The position numbers were made by a program, and so were the translations under genes. The notes under the pieces were generated by a model. The model was not told the DNA's origin, did no database searches, and saw only the letters and a program-made list of their open reading frames with translations. Of a stretch of DNA of 64,000 bases, positions 1-12,200 are shown in pieces. Each line of letters opens with the position of its first letter. Positions within the stretch are counted from its first letter, which is position 1. This DNA is from Branchiostoma floridae (lineage: Eukaryota; Chordata; Leptocardii; Amphioxiformes; Branchiostomatidae). The stretch is from NCBI RefSeq assembly GCF_000003815.2, contig NC_049981.1, positions 18,089,041-18,153,040 on the forward strand, given 5' to 3'.

Positions 1-119
1 TATCTTGCAATGCCTCGTGCCTTCCGAGCTAGAAATGGTAAAATATGTCGGGGGTGGAGGTCAAAGCTACAACCATGTGTAATATTTAGATCAAAATGTC
101 ATTAGTCTAGATATGTTGG

Positions 120-290
120 CAAAATTTGCCGAAAACTGCAGGAAAAAGCATTTCAGAGTGTCATGATTTAAAAATTTCTCGGGGGAACATACCCCCGGAC
201 CCCCTAGGATGCGTTGAAATTGCACCTTCAGCGCCCCATGTTCTGAAAATTTTGTCAGCAATAGTTCAATCCCCCCATAAGAAATTTGCT
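120..290. repeat. Interspersed repeat fragment in the SRA gene
   Basis: A degenerate copy of a dispersed repeat, with the core GCAGGAAA...AAAAATTTC followed by a G/C-rich block. A second, diverged copy is at about 32998-33130. The open reading frames across it on both strands look like by-products. The rest of 1-805 holds no exon I can support. Confidence 0.45.
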
Positions 291-805
291 GCCGCCGCTT
301 CTGTGGTGGGAACATTGCCCCAGGAAGCGAATGTGATTGATTGAGGCAGCGGACAGTCTTCCTGTTATTCCTCTGGGTTCTGGGCAACTTTTCCTTCTCA
401 CAATGCCATTTGTCAGACATTTTCACCCATTGAGATACACTAATCTAGCGTTGTACGAATAGGAATGAACGTCAATGTTACTGTTATGCTTTGTGACTCC
501 TCCTGAATTTACCGTTAAGCGTTACCGGGCCTCCTAAATTCACCGTTAAGCGTTACCAAGCCTCCCGAATTCACCGTTAAGCATTACCAAGACCACCCCA
601 TGCAGACCCTCTTCTAGGAACAAAATAAAAATCTGTAGGTGTCTGTGCTGGCATATATGGTTTGGTATTTAAGGTGGTAGCTCCCTCTCGTGCACCCCTA
701 GGCTACTTTGAATATACTCTGTATGTTTATATTAATGTAGTGCAGATGATAATCATTCATTGAACACCTCCATCCTATGTCTGTAGTCCTGACTTTATAA
801 TTTAC

Positions 806-2607
806 CTGTGAACCCCAGCTCGGCATGCCTCCATCCTTGTCTCAAACCAAGTGCCAACTGGAAAATCTGAAAAAGAAAAGCATATTGTGAAATGAAAGGG
901 ATAGTGACGTGCAAGAACAGAGTGGACAGCCAATGCTTATATTATGTCTATGGGAGAAACTTTTTGTTCTCTTCCTTAAGTCACATTTCCAAACCGGGCC
1001 TGGCCAGGCTGGGAACGAAAAACAAACGTCTATTTCAAGAAATAAACACATACTATGCTAATGACTAACAATTGCCTTCTGTGTTATTGTTGTCTTTATA
1101 TCTTCCTTGTCATCCTAGTCAATAGACTGCCAGGCCCCTGTATGGAAACATGACACTAGCATTTAGTAATGCAAGTGTAAGTAATACTCTGGACACCTAA
1201 TCTGAGGTAACTCCTTATCAAATAAGAAAAGGTTAAACTTTCAGACAAACTGACCTGGGATTTCCCCAAAAACATTGGGTCTGTCTTTAGGCACTGGTTT
1301 GTAGCCAGTGTCCTTCTCTGCTTCTAACTCTTCATCTACCTCAGTTCTTAGCTCCTGTAATGAGGGGGCAGCCTGGTGGGGAACAATGAGAGTGTTTATA
1401 CCAATTGATAAATCTATCAACCTCCCCTCTACCACCCTCCCCCAATGGACATTAATTTTGATTTGATGTGCCAGATTTATTTTTTACGCTGAATGTTGTA
1501 CACTTTTTGTACACTTTTGCCTCCTGACAGTATGTTACATGTCTCATTTATGTACAAACTGGATCCTCTTGGAAACCAACTTTTATACGTTGAAGGGACT
1601 GCCCAGTCGTCTTTATATACTAATAGAATGAAATAAATAAATACGTTTACCTTTCCACGGAGCCTAGCTGACCTCCTTGTGGGTGTGAAGACGTCCTGTT
1701 CTGTATCCACCTGTTCCTCCTCAGCTAATATGACCTTCTTGGCTGGAGTGTGCACTCGAATGGCCTTCTTTCTCTTCACTGGAGCCTTCTTTTTTACTAC
1801 CCTTTTTGGTTTCACCTATATTCAAGAGACATATACATATAACGTTATACATTTTGTTTTGCATGATGACAGGATATTTGCATGATCAAAAATGTTTGTA
1901 AACATGTTTTTGTTATGACCAGAACTTAGCTCATTCATCCATCCATCCATCCATCTGTAACAGTGGGGGATTCAAGTTGTGCTAACTGACCATGCCAAAC
2001 GCCTCTCAGGCTTTTTGGCCAGTCAGTTACGCTGCTAGTGTTGTGATCCTGAGGATCCGGGTTCGGTCAGGATATTTGTTTATATTGTTTCTTCCTGTTC
2101 TACTCGCCCCTCTTTTTGTTTCACATCCATCCATTCATTTATCCATCCATCCATCCATTCATTCAATTATAATTAATTGCATAGCAATCGCAACATTGCA
2201 GTCACATACCAACAAATATCATGACTTGAGGTTTGATCCATGGACTTCAAACATAATTTTCAGAAGACCATACGTGAGATAAAAGTAAACCCCAATGCAA
2301 AGACATCCAATCTCACAGATAGCTAGAGGCTCCGTCTGTAAGGCGTTGCCAAAAATTGTAATACTCAAGACAAACAGGTAACGTTACACCGCCAGAATTA
2401 ATACGTGAAATTCAACCCTTTTACAAACACACAGACACACGATGTGAAGACAAGAAATTAAATTCTTACAACACTTCATATCTAACAAAAGATCAAACAG
2501 TTTACCGAGTCAGGCCCCACCAACCCCAGACTCTCCAAAATTCGTCTGTTTTCCTCCATGTTCTTCAAACGTTTCTCTTCGTATGGAGAAATGTATCTTC
2601 CCGCCAT
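806..2607 (-). CDS. SRA/YDG-domain protein, N-terminal exons (3' part beyond left edge)
   Basis: Four exons on the minus strand join in phase: 2607-2506 (ATG; MAGRYISPYEEKRLKN..., phase 0), 1815-1651 (lysine/arginine-rich, containing RRSARLRGK), 1372-1255 (ends DRPNVFGEIPG, phase 1) and 866-806 (DFPVGTWFETRM...CRAGVH, ending in phase 2). All have AG/GT borders. The run FGEIPG-x-x-PVGT-W-x-x-R-M-x-x-x-x-AGVH matches the start of the SRA (SET and RING associated) domain, which in UHRF1 and plant SUVH proteins flips and reads modified cytosine. The basic RRSARLRG stretch before it suits chromatin binding. The rest of the SRA domain lies left of position 1; I found no further exon between 1 and 805. 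The SPYEEKRLKN start also resembles the N-terminus of WDR76-like proteins, but the SRA motif decides the call. It probably acts in the nucleus; function is inferred. It is head-to-head with the DAPP1 homologue. Confidence 0.7.
1936..2164. repeat. (ATCC)n microsatellites around a SINE-like stretch
   Basis: Short ATCC tetranucleotide runs lie at about 1936-1957 and 2126-2164 in intron 1 of the SRA gene. Between them, at about 1985-2085, is a sequence containing GGTTCGGTC, close to a tRNA B box; it may be a decayed tRNA-derived SINE. Confidence 0.45.
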
Positions 2608-3231
2608 CTTCACAACTTGTTTGCACTACGTTAGAAGTCGCAAAAATTCGGAGAAATGCTTCAAAATTGTGCTGCAGATGTTGTAAGAAAGGTTACGATA
2701 TGCATGCAACGAGAAAGGACGCCACCACTAGGTCATGTGGAACTGTTGTCACAAAAAGCGCGCGAAAGTGGTGACCTGTAGTGACCCACGGGACAATGCA
2801 CTGCCTGTTGCCTTCGGGTTCACATGTTTTATCGAAAATTTCATATTTTCAAATATTTCAATCAATAAGCTTATTATTACATATGTCTTAAGTACCTATG
2901 GTCTATCGTAGAATTCATATCATGTATTTTGAATACTTATGAGCATTACCCGCATACTACATGATTTATCCCTAAACGAAACTGTTTCGCAAAGACCTGT
3001 GGGTTTTAGTCTCGTCAGCAGTCCCTGCAGTGGATGGTCGTTGCAAATTATTTTCCTGCTGATTGCGACTATTTTTTCATGGCTAACTTTTTCTACAATG
3101 CATGAAGATGAATTAACAGGAGTCACTATATCAAATGTAGATGTCGGCAATAGAAAACGAAACATTGAGTAGAGAGAAAATTATCCGTGGCAGAGTCTGC
3201 TGCGGAGGCTACTAGGACAACTGACAACGGA
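2608..3231. promoter_or_regulatory. Divergent intergenic region between the SRA gene and DAPP1
   Basis: 624 bases separate the two start codons, which face away from each other, so this region must hold both 5' ends and probably a shared promoter. I saw no clear TATA box or other defined element. Overlapping small open frames on both strands at 2920-3172 have no recognisable product. Confidence 0.5.
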
Positions 3232-6200
3232 ATGATGGCTGGGTTGCGGAACTTTGAAGTAGAGCAGCTAGAGTGAGTATTATACCGGGTTAACGTGAGA
3301 TTAAGGCGATCAAATTTACACAGATGTTGTATGATTGGTCAGAGATCGTATTTTATTAGCTACGGCATCTGAATACAACACGTAGTTTGTACACGAGCAT
3401 TTTTTTTCAACCCGGAAGTGGCATGTCTTCAAAAGATAGTCACGTCGTCACCCCCCTCCCCAGTTTCGTCTTTGTTTTGTTCGAACTTTTGTGTTATTTT
3501 CTAAGTGGCTATGTTGACAACGTTGCATGTCATCCCGTGTCAAGGATTGATGGGAGCATGAATCTTTCAAAATAGTCCACCATTTTTATAAATGTTTAAC
3601 GATAGTTACGGTCGTTGCAAATAGAAACTTGATACGTTACATCTGCCACATAATTAATGCCCGATGTTTGACTTTCATTAAAGTTCGCCACCATTTCTTA
3701 GAAAGTTAACTAGTGGTCAGACGTTGAAACGATCTTTCTCCGTAGTGGTCCCTTTTATTTCATAATTTACCATGACAAAGATGACCCTCAACGAAAACGA
3801 AAGGAGGGTAAGTGAAAATGAAAGTGAAAGTTTAAAGTTAAGGCTGAATTTTGACACAAAGAGTGCCGGTAGTTTTGACCACCACCACTTATTTTTTGCC
3901 ATACACATTTATTTTGCAAGTTTATAGGCCACATGGAAACATTAGCAATGGCTTTTCTATTTGAGACATTTGCTCCTGGCTGTGGATTTGTTATCTTACC
4001 TGCTACAATCGGACCATTTTCTTTGTGGAAAGGCATTCATTAATTACCTCCATGAAAAAATGGAGGTATAGTTTTTGGTGTGTCTGTGTGTGTGTCTGTC
4101 TGTCTGTCTGTGTGTCTGTCTGTGTGTCCGCATATTTGTGGTCAGCATAACTCATGAAGGGCTGGGTGGATTGGTTTCATACTTGGTGTGTTGGTAGTGT
4201 GTGATGAAAGCTGTAAATGATTAGATTTTGGGCCCCCTAGCGACTCCCCTTGGTACTGCAGCGCAACTTCCGGTTTTGCTATCTAGGTGTTCTGAACATG
4301 CTATGGTCACGATTATTGAGTATCAGATAGCTCTTGTGCTCAGGAAGAAATGACATAAGTTTGGACCTCCTAGCGTCTAGTTTTGCTATAGCAGGGGCAT
4401 TTTTGTCAAAAACTTCTGAAGAGGATAACTCAAGAAGGGAGCAACGGATTTTCATCATTTTTGGTATGTAGGTACCTTAGACAATGTTTTACAAGAAAAG
4501 ATACTAATTATGCAAAATAGGAGTACATTTGCATAATTAATGAGAATATTCTATCATAGCAGTTTTTTCAATGTATCTCTTGTTCCAGACATGCTATGGT
4601 CTTGACATGTAGGTGATAAATAGCTTATAGCACCATAAACAAGTGGTGCAAGTTTCAGCCCTCTAACATTTAATTTTGGAACTGCAGGGGTGTTTTTGTC
4701 CAGACACTCCAAAGAGGATAACTGCAGAAAGGAACGACGGATTGCCTGCATTTTAGGCATGCAGGTAGCTTAGGCAAAGATGTTCATAATGATATACATG
4801 TTATGCAAATGAGGACTTTATTTGCATAATTAATGAGGAAATTGTATAGTTCCATTGTTTTCAATAACTGGACCTCAATACATGTAACACATGTTAATTA
4901 TGATAGGTGGAATATAAGCAGATACCAAATATGGTAATGAGGAACTTATTTGCATAATTTATGCAAAAATTGAAAACCACTTTATGATTAATAATGGGAA
5001 TTTTATCATTGTGACATGTGTACGTTATTCAATGATTAACAACACCATGCATAAATTATGTTAATGTGTTAGTCAATTGCATGGAATTTACGAAAGCTCT
5101 AAATTTTCATGGAGGTATGAGGTCGCCGAACTCTAGTTATATGATAGTTTTACAGTGTGGAGAAAGTTTATGGTGACTCATAAAAAAAACATGTTGGCTC
5201 TTTGATGTTTTATGGGGCTACTGTTGTCCTGTCTGAATGTAGAGCCACAGTACCACTGTGCCACATCTCAGGTTCATATTCCATGAAACCAGCAACCCAT
5301 GTTCACTTCCAGGTCTTAGATAACACAACTGGAACTGAATCACATTGTTCTTTCAGATGGAGATATAAAGTCGGCAGCCTTGTTTATTAGGGAGCTTATA
5401 GCATGAAACCTTTGTACATAAAAGAACCCAACACATAACGCTAGTTCACCTTTATCCGTAGGGTAACCTTTATCCCTTCTTTTTAAGAACAATATATTTA
5501 GGGAAATTAAGCCTACAGATGATAGTTTCAAACTGTAACATTTTTAAAATAGTTCAATTTGAAACTACCGTCCATCGACTGAATACTCCTGGATACCCTG
5601 TTTAGCAACACAACAGATATAGGTTACCCAACGGATAAAGGTGAACTAATGTTACATGTACACTTATTGCAAAGAGTTGGGGTGACCCAGTATACTTGGC
5701 TGAAATTACATGTAGCTCACAGGATTGCACTACTAGCTAATGAAAAAAGAATCACACTTTGGTCTTTTATTGCGTACTTAACTTTTGGTTATCATACCAA
5801 TGTGTAGTTGGTACCATGGGGACTTGTCACGTCACATGGCTGAAGCCCTCCTCATGGCGAATGCAGAGGATGGAAGCTACCTTCTACGCTCCAGTGCCAC
5901 ACGAGTTGGGGAATATTCACTATCAGTCAAGTAAGCTGAAAACTTTCACACCATTTTCAACCTCAACACAAGAATGCTGATTTCTTTTCATATCTCCACA
6001 TGAACTACCTACCATGTATCTACAGATTTATATGTATCAATACTTCATGTTTGGGACCATGTCTATAAGCTACAGTACATAATAGAACCAGTCAGAATTG
6101 CCCTGAGGAAGGTGACAGTCACTAAATTGCCAGCTTGAATAGATCTATGACACATGGTTTTGCACAACAAACTTTGCTATCCTGGGTGTAGATGTTGTAA

Positions 6201-9200
6201 GTTTTAACTTGAAAGTCGTGTTGGTTGAAGGCAAGGAATGAGCCATCCATTGCTTCTCTGACAATATGCACAAAACATGTGACATGGGAGCAGTGAATCA
6301 TAAGTTGTAGAAAGCCTATGGTGCCCCCGTCTCTGTTGAGGGATGGTTGTAAAGCCCTGATGTAGATGACAGGGGTAGCGCCATAAATGTACTGCTCACA
6401 TAGTCACATGTTCTATCTGCATAACATGATGTCACAGAGACAGTGAATTGCTTATTCCTTGACAAAGACTGGAGTTGTCAGTCAGTCCAAAATCTGGGTT
6501 GAATTTTTTGTACTGGAAATTATAGTTTAACTTTCAGATCCAGAATGTTATAAGTTCACTGCCTGTGTTTGGTGTTTCTTTAAGGTGCAAAGACTCAGTA
6601 AAACACTTCCAGATTGGATGGGATGGCAAGCAGTATCAGTTTGGAATGGGGGTGTTCCAGTCTCTACAAGAGTTTGTTGAGCACTTTGCAAACCAACCTC
6701 TCATTGGTGGAGAGTCAGGTAATAAGTATTCTACTTATAGAAAATATGAGAGAATATGTAGTCTTGTCTCTCTCGCGCACCTGTTTCGCTCGAGCACCTG
6801 TTTTGCTTGCGCACCTGTTTCTCTCTTGCTCCTATTTCTCTCTTGCACCTGTTTCTCTCTCGCACCCATTTCTCTCTTGCGCACCTGTTTCTCTCTTGCG
6901 CACCTGTTTCTGTCTTGCGCACCTGCTTCTCTCTTGCGCACCTGCTTCTCTCTCACGCACCTGTTTCTCATGCACACCTGTTTCTGTCGCGCACCTGCTT
7001 CTCTCTCCTGCACTTGCTTTTCTCATGCGCACCTGTTTCTCTCTCGTGCACCTGCTTCTGTCTCGCTCACCTGTTTCTCTCTCGTGAACCTGTTTCTGTC
7101 TCGCGCACCTGCTTCTCTCTTGCACACCTGTTTGTCTCATGTGCACCTGTTTCTCTCATGTGCACCTGTTTCTCTCTTGCGCACCTGTTTCTCTCTCACG
7201 CACCTGTTTCTCTCTTGCGCACCTGTTTCTCTCTTGCGCACCTGTTTCTCTCTCGCGCACCTGTTTCTCTCTTGCGCACCTGTTTTTCACTCTCGCACCT
7301 GTTTCTCTAGCGCACCTGTTTCTCTCGCACACCTGCTTCTCCCTTGTGCATTTGCTTCTCTCTTGCGCACCTGTTTCCCACTTGCGAACCTGTTTCTCTC
7401 TTGCGCACTTGTTTCTCTGTCATGCACCTGTTTCTCTCTTGCGCACCTGTTTCTGTCTTGCGCACCTGCTTCTCACTTGCGCACCTGCTTCTCTTTCACG
7501 CACCAGTTTCTCTCTTGCGCGCCTGTTTCTCTCTCTCCCACCTGTTTCTCTCTCACGCACCTGTTTCTCTCTCGCACCGGTTTCTCTCTGGCGCACCTAA
7601 TTTTCTCTCGCACATATCTCTCTCTCGCACCTTTTTCTCTCTCATGCACCTGTTTCTGTCTCGCGAGATCGTGTATGCAAAATTTAGAGATTAGTTTGTA
7701 AGTGACTGCATGTTTTTTTTGCTATGATACTTTCATGAAAAAATAAATACATGTAATGAGTTGTATTTCCCAGTGATTGGCAAAGGACTGATTGCAACAT
7801 GGAACAGTATCCCAAAGAAGAATATATATATAATAGCAAAGGTGCAAGATAACAATGGTGACAATTTGAGGAAGTGACTATTCTAAGGACTGCTATAGAA
7901 AACAATCTGAGCTCGACTTCTTTTAGAAGCACATACTAGAAGGTCCCACTTTTTCCGTAATGAGCAGGTTCATACTACATGTAACTTGTAGTTTTCTTTT
8001 CATCAGTAATGCCATGTTGATTTGGTAATATGGATGATGTCCTCTGGGAAATCTGCTAAACAGACAGAGTATGGTATACTATAGTCAGTTCTTCATTTTC
8101 ATTCTTTGACATCTTCTTCCTTGACTTTGGAATTGACTTTGCCGTTCTATGACATATGTATACATTTTCTGATATTTTTGCAATTCACAGCATATATTTG
8201 CTCAATTTCCAGATGCTTTGTAGAATTTACAGTACGGTTGAAAATCTTCTTTTTTTTTTGGAAATGGATGAAAATCAATATGCTGATGTCAGCCATCTAA
8301 TCAACTCAACATAGCCTAAATTTTGATGAGTTTTGGTGCCTTCTGAGTTTAATAACTCTGTTGATTTTAGTCTAATTGCGTTGTCTTGCCTCTGAATCAC
8401 CTGTAGGCAATTGGGTTATATTATTGAGGCACCCTTATCCTCGTCAAGTCATGGAACCACCCGTGTATGATCAGGTGGGCATTTCCATGCACTGGGAGTC
8501 CGGAAAGACAGAGGATGATCTTAGAGCCGAAACTCGAGCTCCGTCCGTAAGTCCTTATGACAAGGGCACCTGTCGGTGTGATCCATATGGAAGATGCTGC
8601 CTCAAGTATTTTAAATGGACTCGTTCATTCAAACACTTTCTATATCCTGTATTGAGATGACTTCATCATTGCATGTGATCACATATTAGGTTCTGTGGTT
8701 CATAAGTCCCCTGAACCCATGGCATGTATGTGTGCTGGAAATTAATATCTTTTTTGGGTTACAGTTTAATGATGCAAAATTGAAATGCCTCAAGATACCA
8801 TATTTTAAACATCATATTACAATTAAACAAGTGCACTGTTGTGCAGTGTGTCAACATACAAGGTAATTTTGAAATGATCAAATGAAAAGCCTGGCCTTGA
8901 ACTTCACAGAAATTTCTGTTCTTGTCAGTGATTCAATGATTTTATAACAGAATCAGTCCAGTTGCTTGTCAATGAGTAATTGCTATTTGGCATAAAAGAG
9001 TCAGCCTTTGTTTCTCTATGCAGCATGAACAAGAGGTCTAAACCATTGCATCTTCTTCCACAGGGGTCACACAGATAGATGCCTAGTACATGCATTAAGT
9101 ATGGTAGCATAATGCATCTGACTCTTACTTCTGGCTGTAGGCATTCTCACAGTGCTGCGTCACCCCTATTCCCGTAATGTGCTTGAACCGGACGTATACG

Positions 9201-12200
9201 ATACTGTGACCGTCCACGCGTCTCTTGGGCAGCATGATGGCATAGCTCCAGCTGTAGCCAACTCCTCCTCGACTAAGACTATTCCTGTGAGTTTACTAAA
9301 TTTGCTCTCTACATTAGCAAGTGGCTGATGTCTATAGGGTCAGTGACCTGCCCACTTGGTGGTTTATAGGGGAAAAAATGGCCATTAATGTTATCATACC
9401 TGTGAGTTTACTGAATTTGCTCTCCACATTGGCAAATGGCAGATGGTGATAGTAGGGTTAATGACCTGCCCACTCACTCACTCAGTGGTGTATACAGTGT
9501 TTATAAATTATAGGACCCAACCATGTTTTATGACACCGTATAGACGGAGGGAAATTGGGCCATTAATTTTATCATTCCTTTGAGTTTGCTAAATTAGACT
9601 TTATATCTAGTCTATACCAAATTCCATAGGTTGCTACAAAAATATTAGAAATTGGCCAAACAGACTGAATGATGTGCCACATGATTGTACTGTTTGCTAT
9701 GTTGCCGTAGAAATCTTGCAAATAGGAAGCAAACTGCACTACAAACAGATAACTCCTCTGCCATATCATTCAGTCTATCAGGCCAATATCTACTATTTTT
9801 CCAGCAGCCTATGGTAGGAACTGCAGCTGTACATTGGCAAGGGGAAGATGGTTTTCCATAAGATTCCCGCCTTATTTTGCATAGTAATTAGTGCCTCTTT
9901 GCATAGTAATTTGTGCATTTTGCATAAGATTCATGTGTTTTTGCATAGATATTCATGCATTTTCTTACAAATTCAGACTAATTTCATAACATTCATGCAC
10001 ATGCTTGCTAAGCACTCTTGTAAATGCTCTATTAACTGCTGGCATGTCTGATCATTCCTTTTTACATCAGCAAAAAAATGAATGTTACTTTGCTGTCTCT
10101 TTTAGATTAGAAGTCTTAAGTAGTGAGCTATCTAATGGGTACTTGACAAATAAGACATTCTTGACTTTACACGTATTGATGCATGCAATTTTCAGTAATT
10201 ATTTCAGATGTTATTTTATCATGCGTTGGTTGCAGAATCAATGATTATGTGTATAACATTGAAGATGATGATAGATTTGCTTCAGATCATTAAGATTGTC
10301 ATACTGTCAAGTGTCATACTCAAGCAACATATGACCAGACTAGTAAAGCCAAAAGATAAAACATTTTGATCGTTTAATTGAATTTTGGCTTGAACTTCTT
10401 TTACATAGCTCTTTTATTTTATTATTTTCCAGATTGCATCCAAGGAGGGATATCTTACAAAGCAGGGGTTTAATTTCAAGGTAAGATGGTAAAAAGTTTC
10501 CACACCTCAAGCATGTAAAAGAAGCCACCAGAATTGTTTGAAAAGAATATGTGTCCACCCCGGTGTGAGTGGACCAAATAAATCTGTTTGGGTATGCAGC
10601 TTGTACTGTTCAGTACAAACCTGGTGTATGATGCCTTGAGTTGGTTTACCAAATATGCAATAAAAACAAACAAATAGATAAATAAAGAGCATCTCCAGAG
10701 AGCTGATGCTACTAGTCTATGTCGTTATACTACAGAATGATGTTGTGTATTTTCTGAAATGTTTCTGATTTTTCGTCCCTCTCATGCAGTCGTGGAAGAC
10801 CAGATGGTTTGTTCTGAAGGGAAATGAGATGAAGTACTTCAGAGCAAGACTGGTATGTTACCATATCGTACTGTAAATGCAATTAAGTTTGCGGAGGTTT
10901 TATGTTCGTGCAGCGACCTCTTCAGTGCAAATTTAAACCACTGCAAAATTTTGTTTCCATCTTTTGCCTGCCTACCTTCTTGTCTGAGCACTACATATAT
11001 GTGCTGTGTTATGTACAGTATTGTGCTGTGTTTGAGGCAACTCTGTGTAGTAAATTTGCCAAGTCACTGGGAGGTGGTTTCAAACTGGCTCTCCGTAAAG
11101 ACGTTTGTGTTTCAATTACAGTGTAGCTACAATATGTGACTAAATAGCTTTATCATAGCTTACCACGAAATCAAATCACTGCAAACTTTTAAGTTTACAG
11201 TATTTTAGTACTCCTTGTGTGTCAATATGAACATGCATGTGTGCTAGTGTGCACCTGTGGTACTGGAAGTGTCACAAAGCAGTATGGACAAAGGGGTGAT
11301 ATTATGCCATATCTGATTGCCTTGTTATTTTTTGTCACATTCCCATTATATATAGCTGGTGCTATTGAGGAAAGAATTACCAATGCTCTCATTTTTCTTG
11401 TTCCTTTTCTGTCCCTTACTCTGACATGAGCTATGTTGTTGATTTTTAGGACACGGATGCCTTGAGAGTACTGGACTTGAATACATGTACAGGAGTGGCC
11501 CCAGACTTCACCCAAAATAAGTCCAACTGTTTCAGGTTAGTTGTGTGACAATGTGGAATGTGGCCATTTTGCCACTGCTCTGCATGTTTTACAGTATGAT
11601 CCAAAACTTTTTTTCTTTTGGAAATGGATGAAAATTGATGCTGGTGTGGAATTCATTCATATAATCCATTCAACATGGCATAACTCTTAACGTTACTGAC
11701 TTGTACTTTTTTTCCAGCCTGACATTCCCCGGCCGTACGTTCTACATGTACGCCAACACCCAGGAGGAGGCTAATGAGTGGATGAAGCTGCTCAAGTGGA
11801 AACTGGTAACGTAGCACTAACATACCTTGTGTACTGCCCAATGTAGGCCGCTTATCATGAAATGTATCTACTCACTAATGTGTACATCTGCATATTGATA
11901 ATGAAAGAAGATACATTTTGTACATCAAAAGATTTGTTTTAGCATAATTCACCAGAGACCCCAGTATGATTACATATTTGGAGACCATGCATTGCTCTTT
12001 GTAGAAGAGCTGATATGGGCTCTGTCGGTCCAAATTGGATGACATTTGGTAGCACTACGTTATATCATTTCTCATTTAGGCTTTAGTAATTCTATCTATT
12101 CATTCTTATATTTGCTACTTCATTTTTTTTTAAATGATTCTGAATGCAGAATCTGATATACTTGTCCTCAACAGTTTAAGAAAGTCTTTGTCATCCTAGT

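Noticed and set aside
91-426. 111-codon minus-strand frame near the left edge
   Set aside because: Covers a dispersed repeat and does not continue the SRA domain.
2506-2607. WDR76 homologue
   Set aside because: The first exon resembles the WDR76 N-terminus, but exons 3 and 4 read into an SRA domain, not WD repeats.
6768-7668. CRISPR-like array
   Set aside because: Head-to-tail 19-base units without spacers, in an animal intron: a minisatellite.
6565-7701. 378-codon plus-strand frame and long minus-strand frames
   Set aside because: Only 6585-6718 is a real exon; the rest is the 19-base minisatellite, whose lack of stops makes long frames on both strands.
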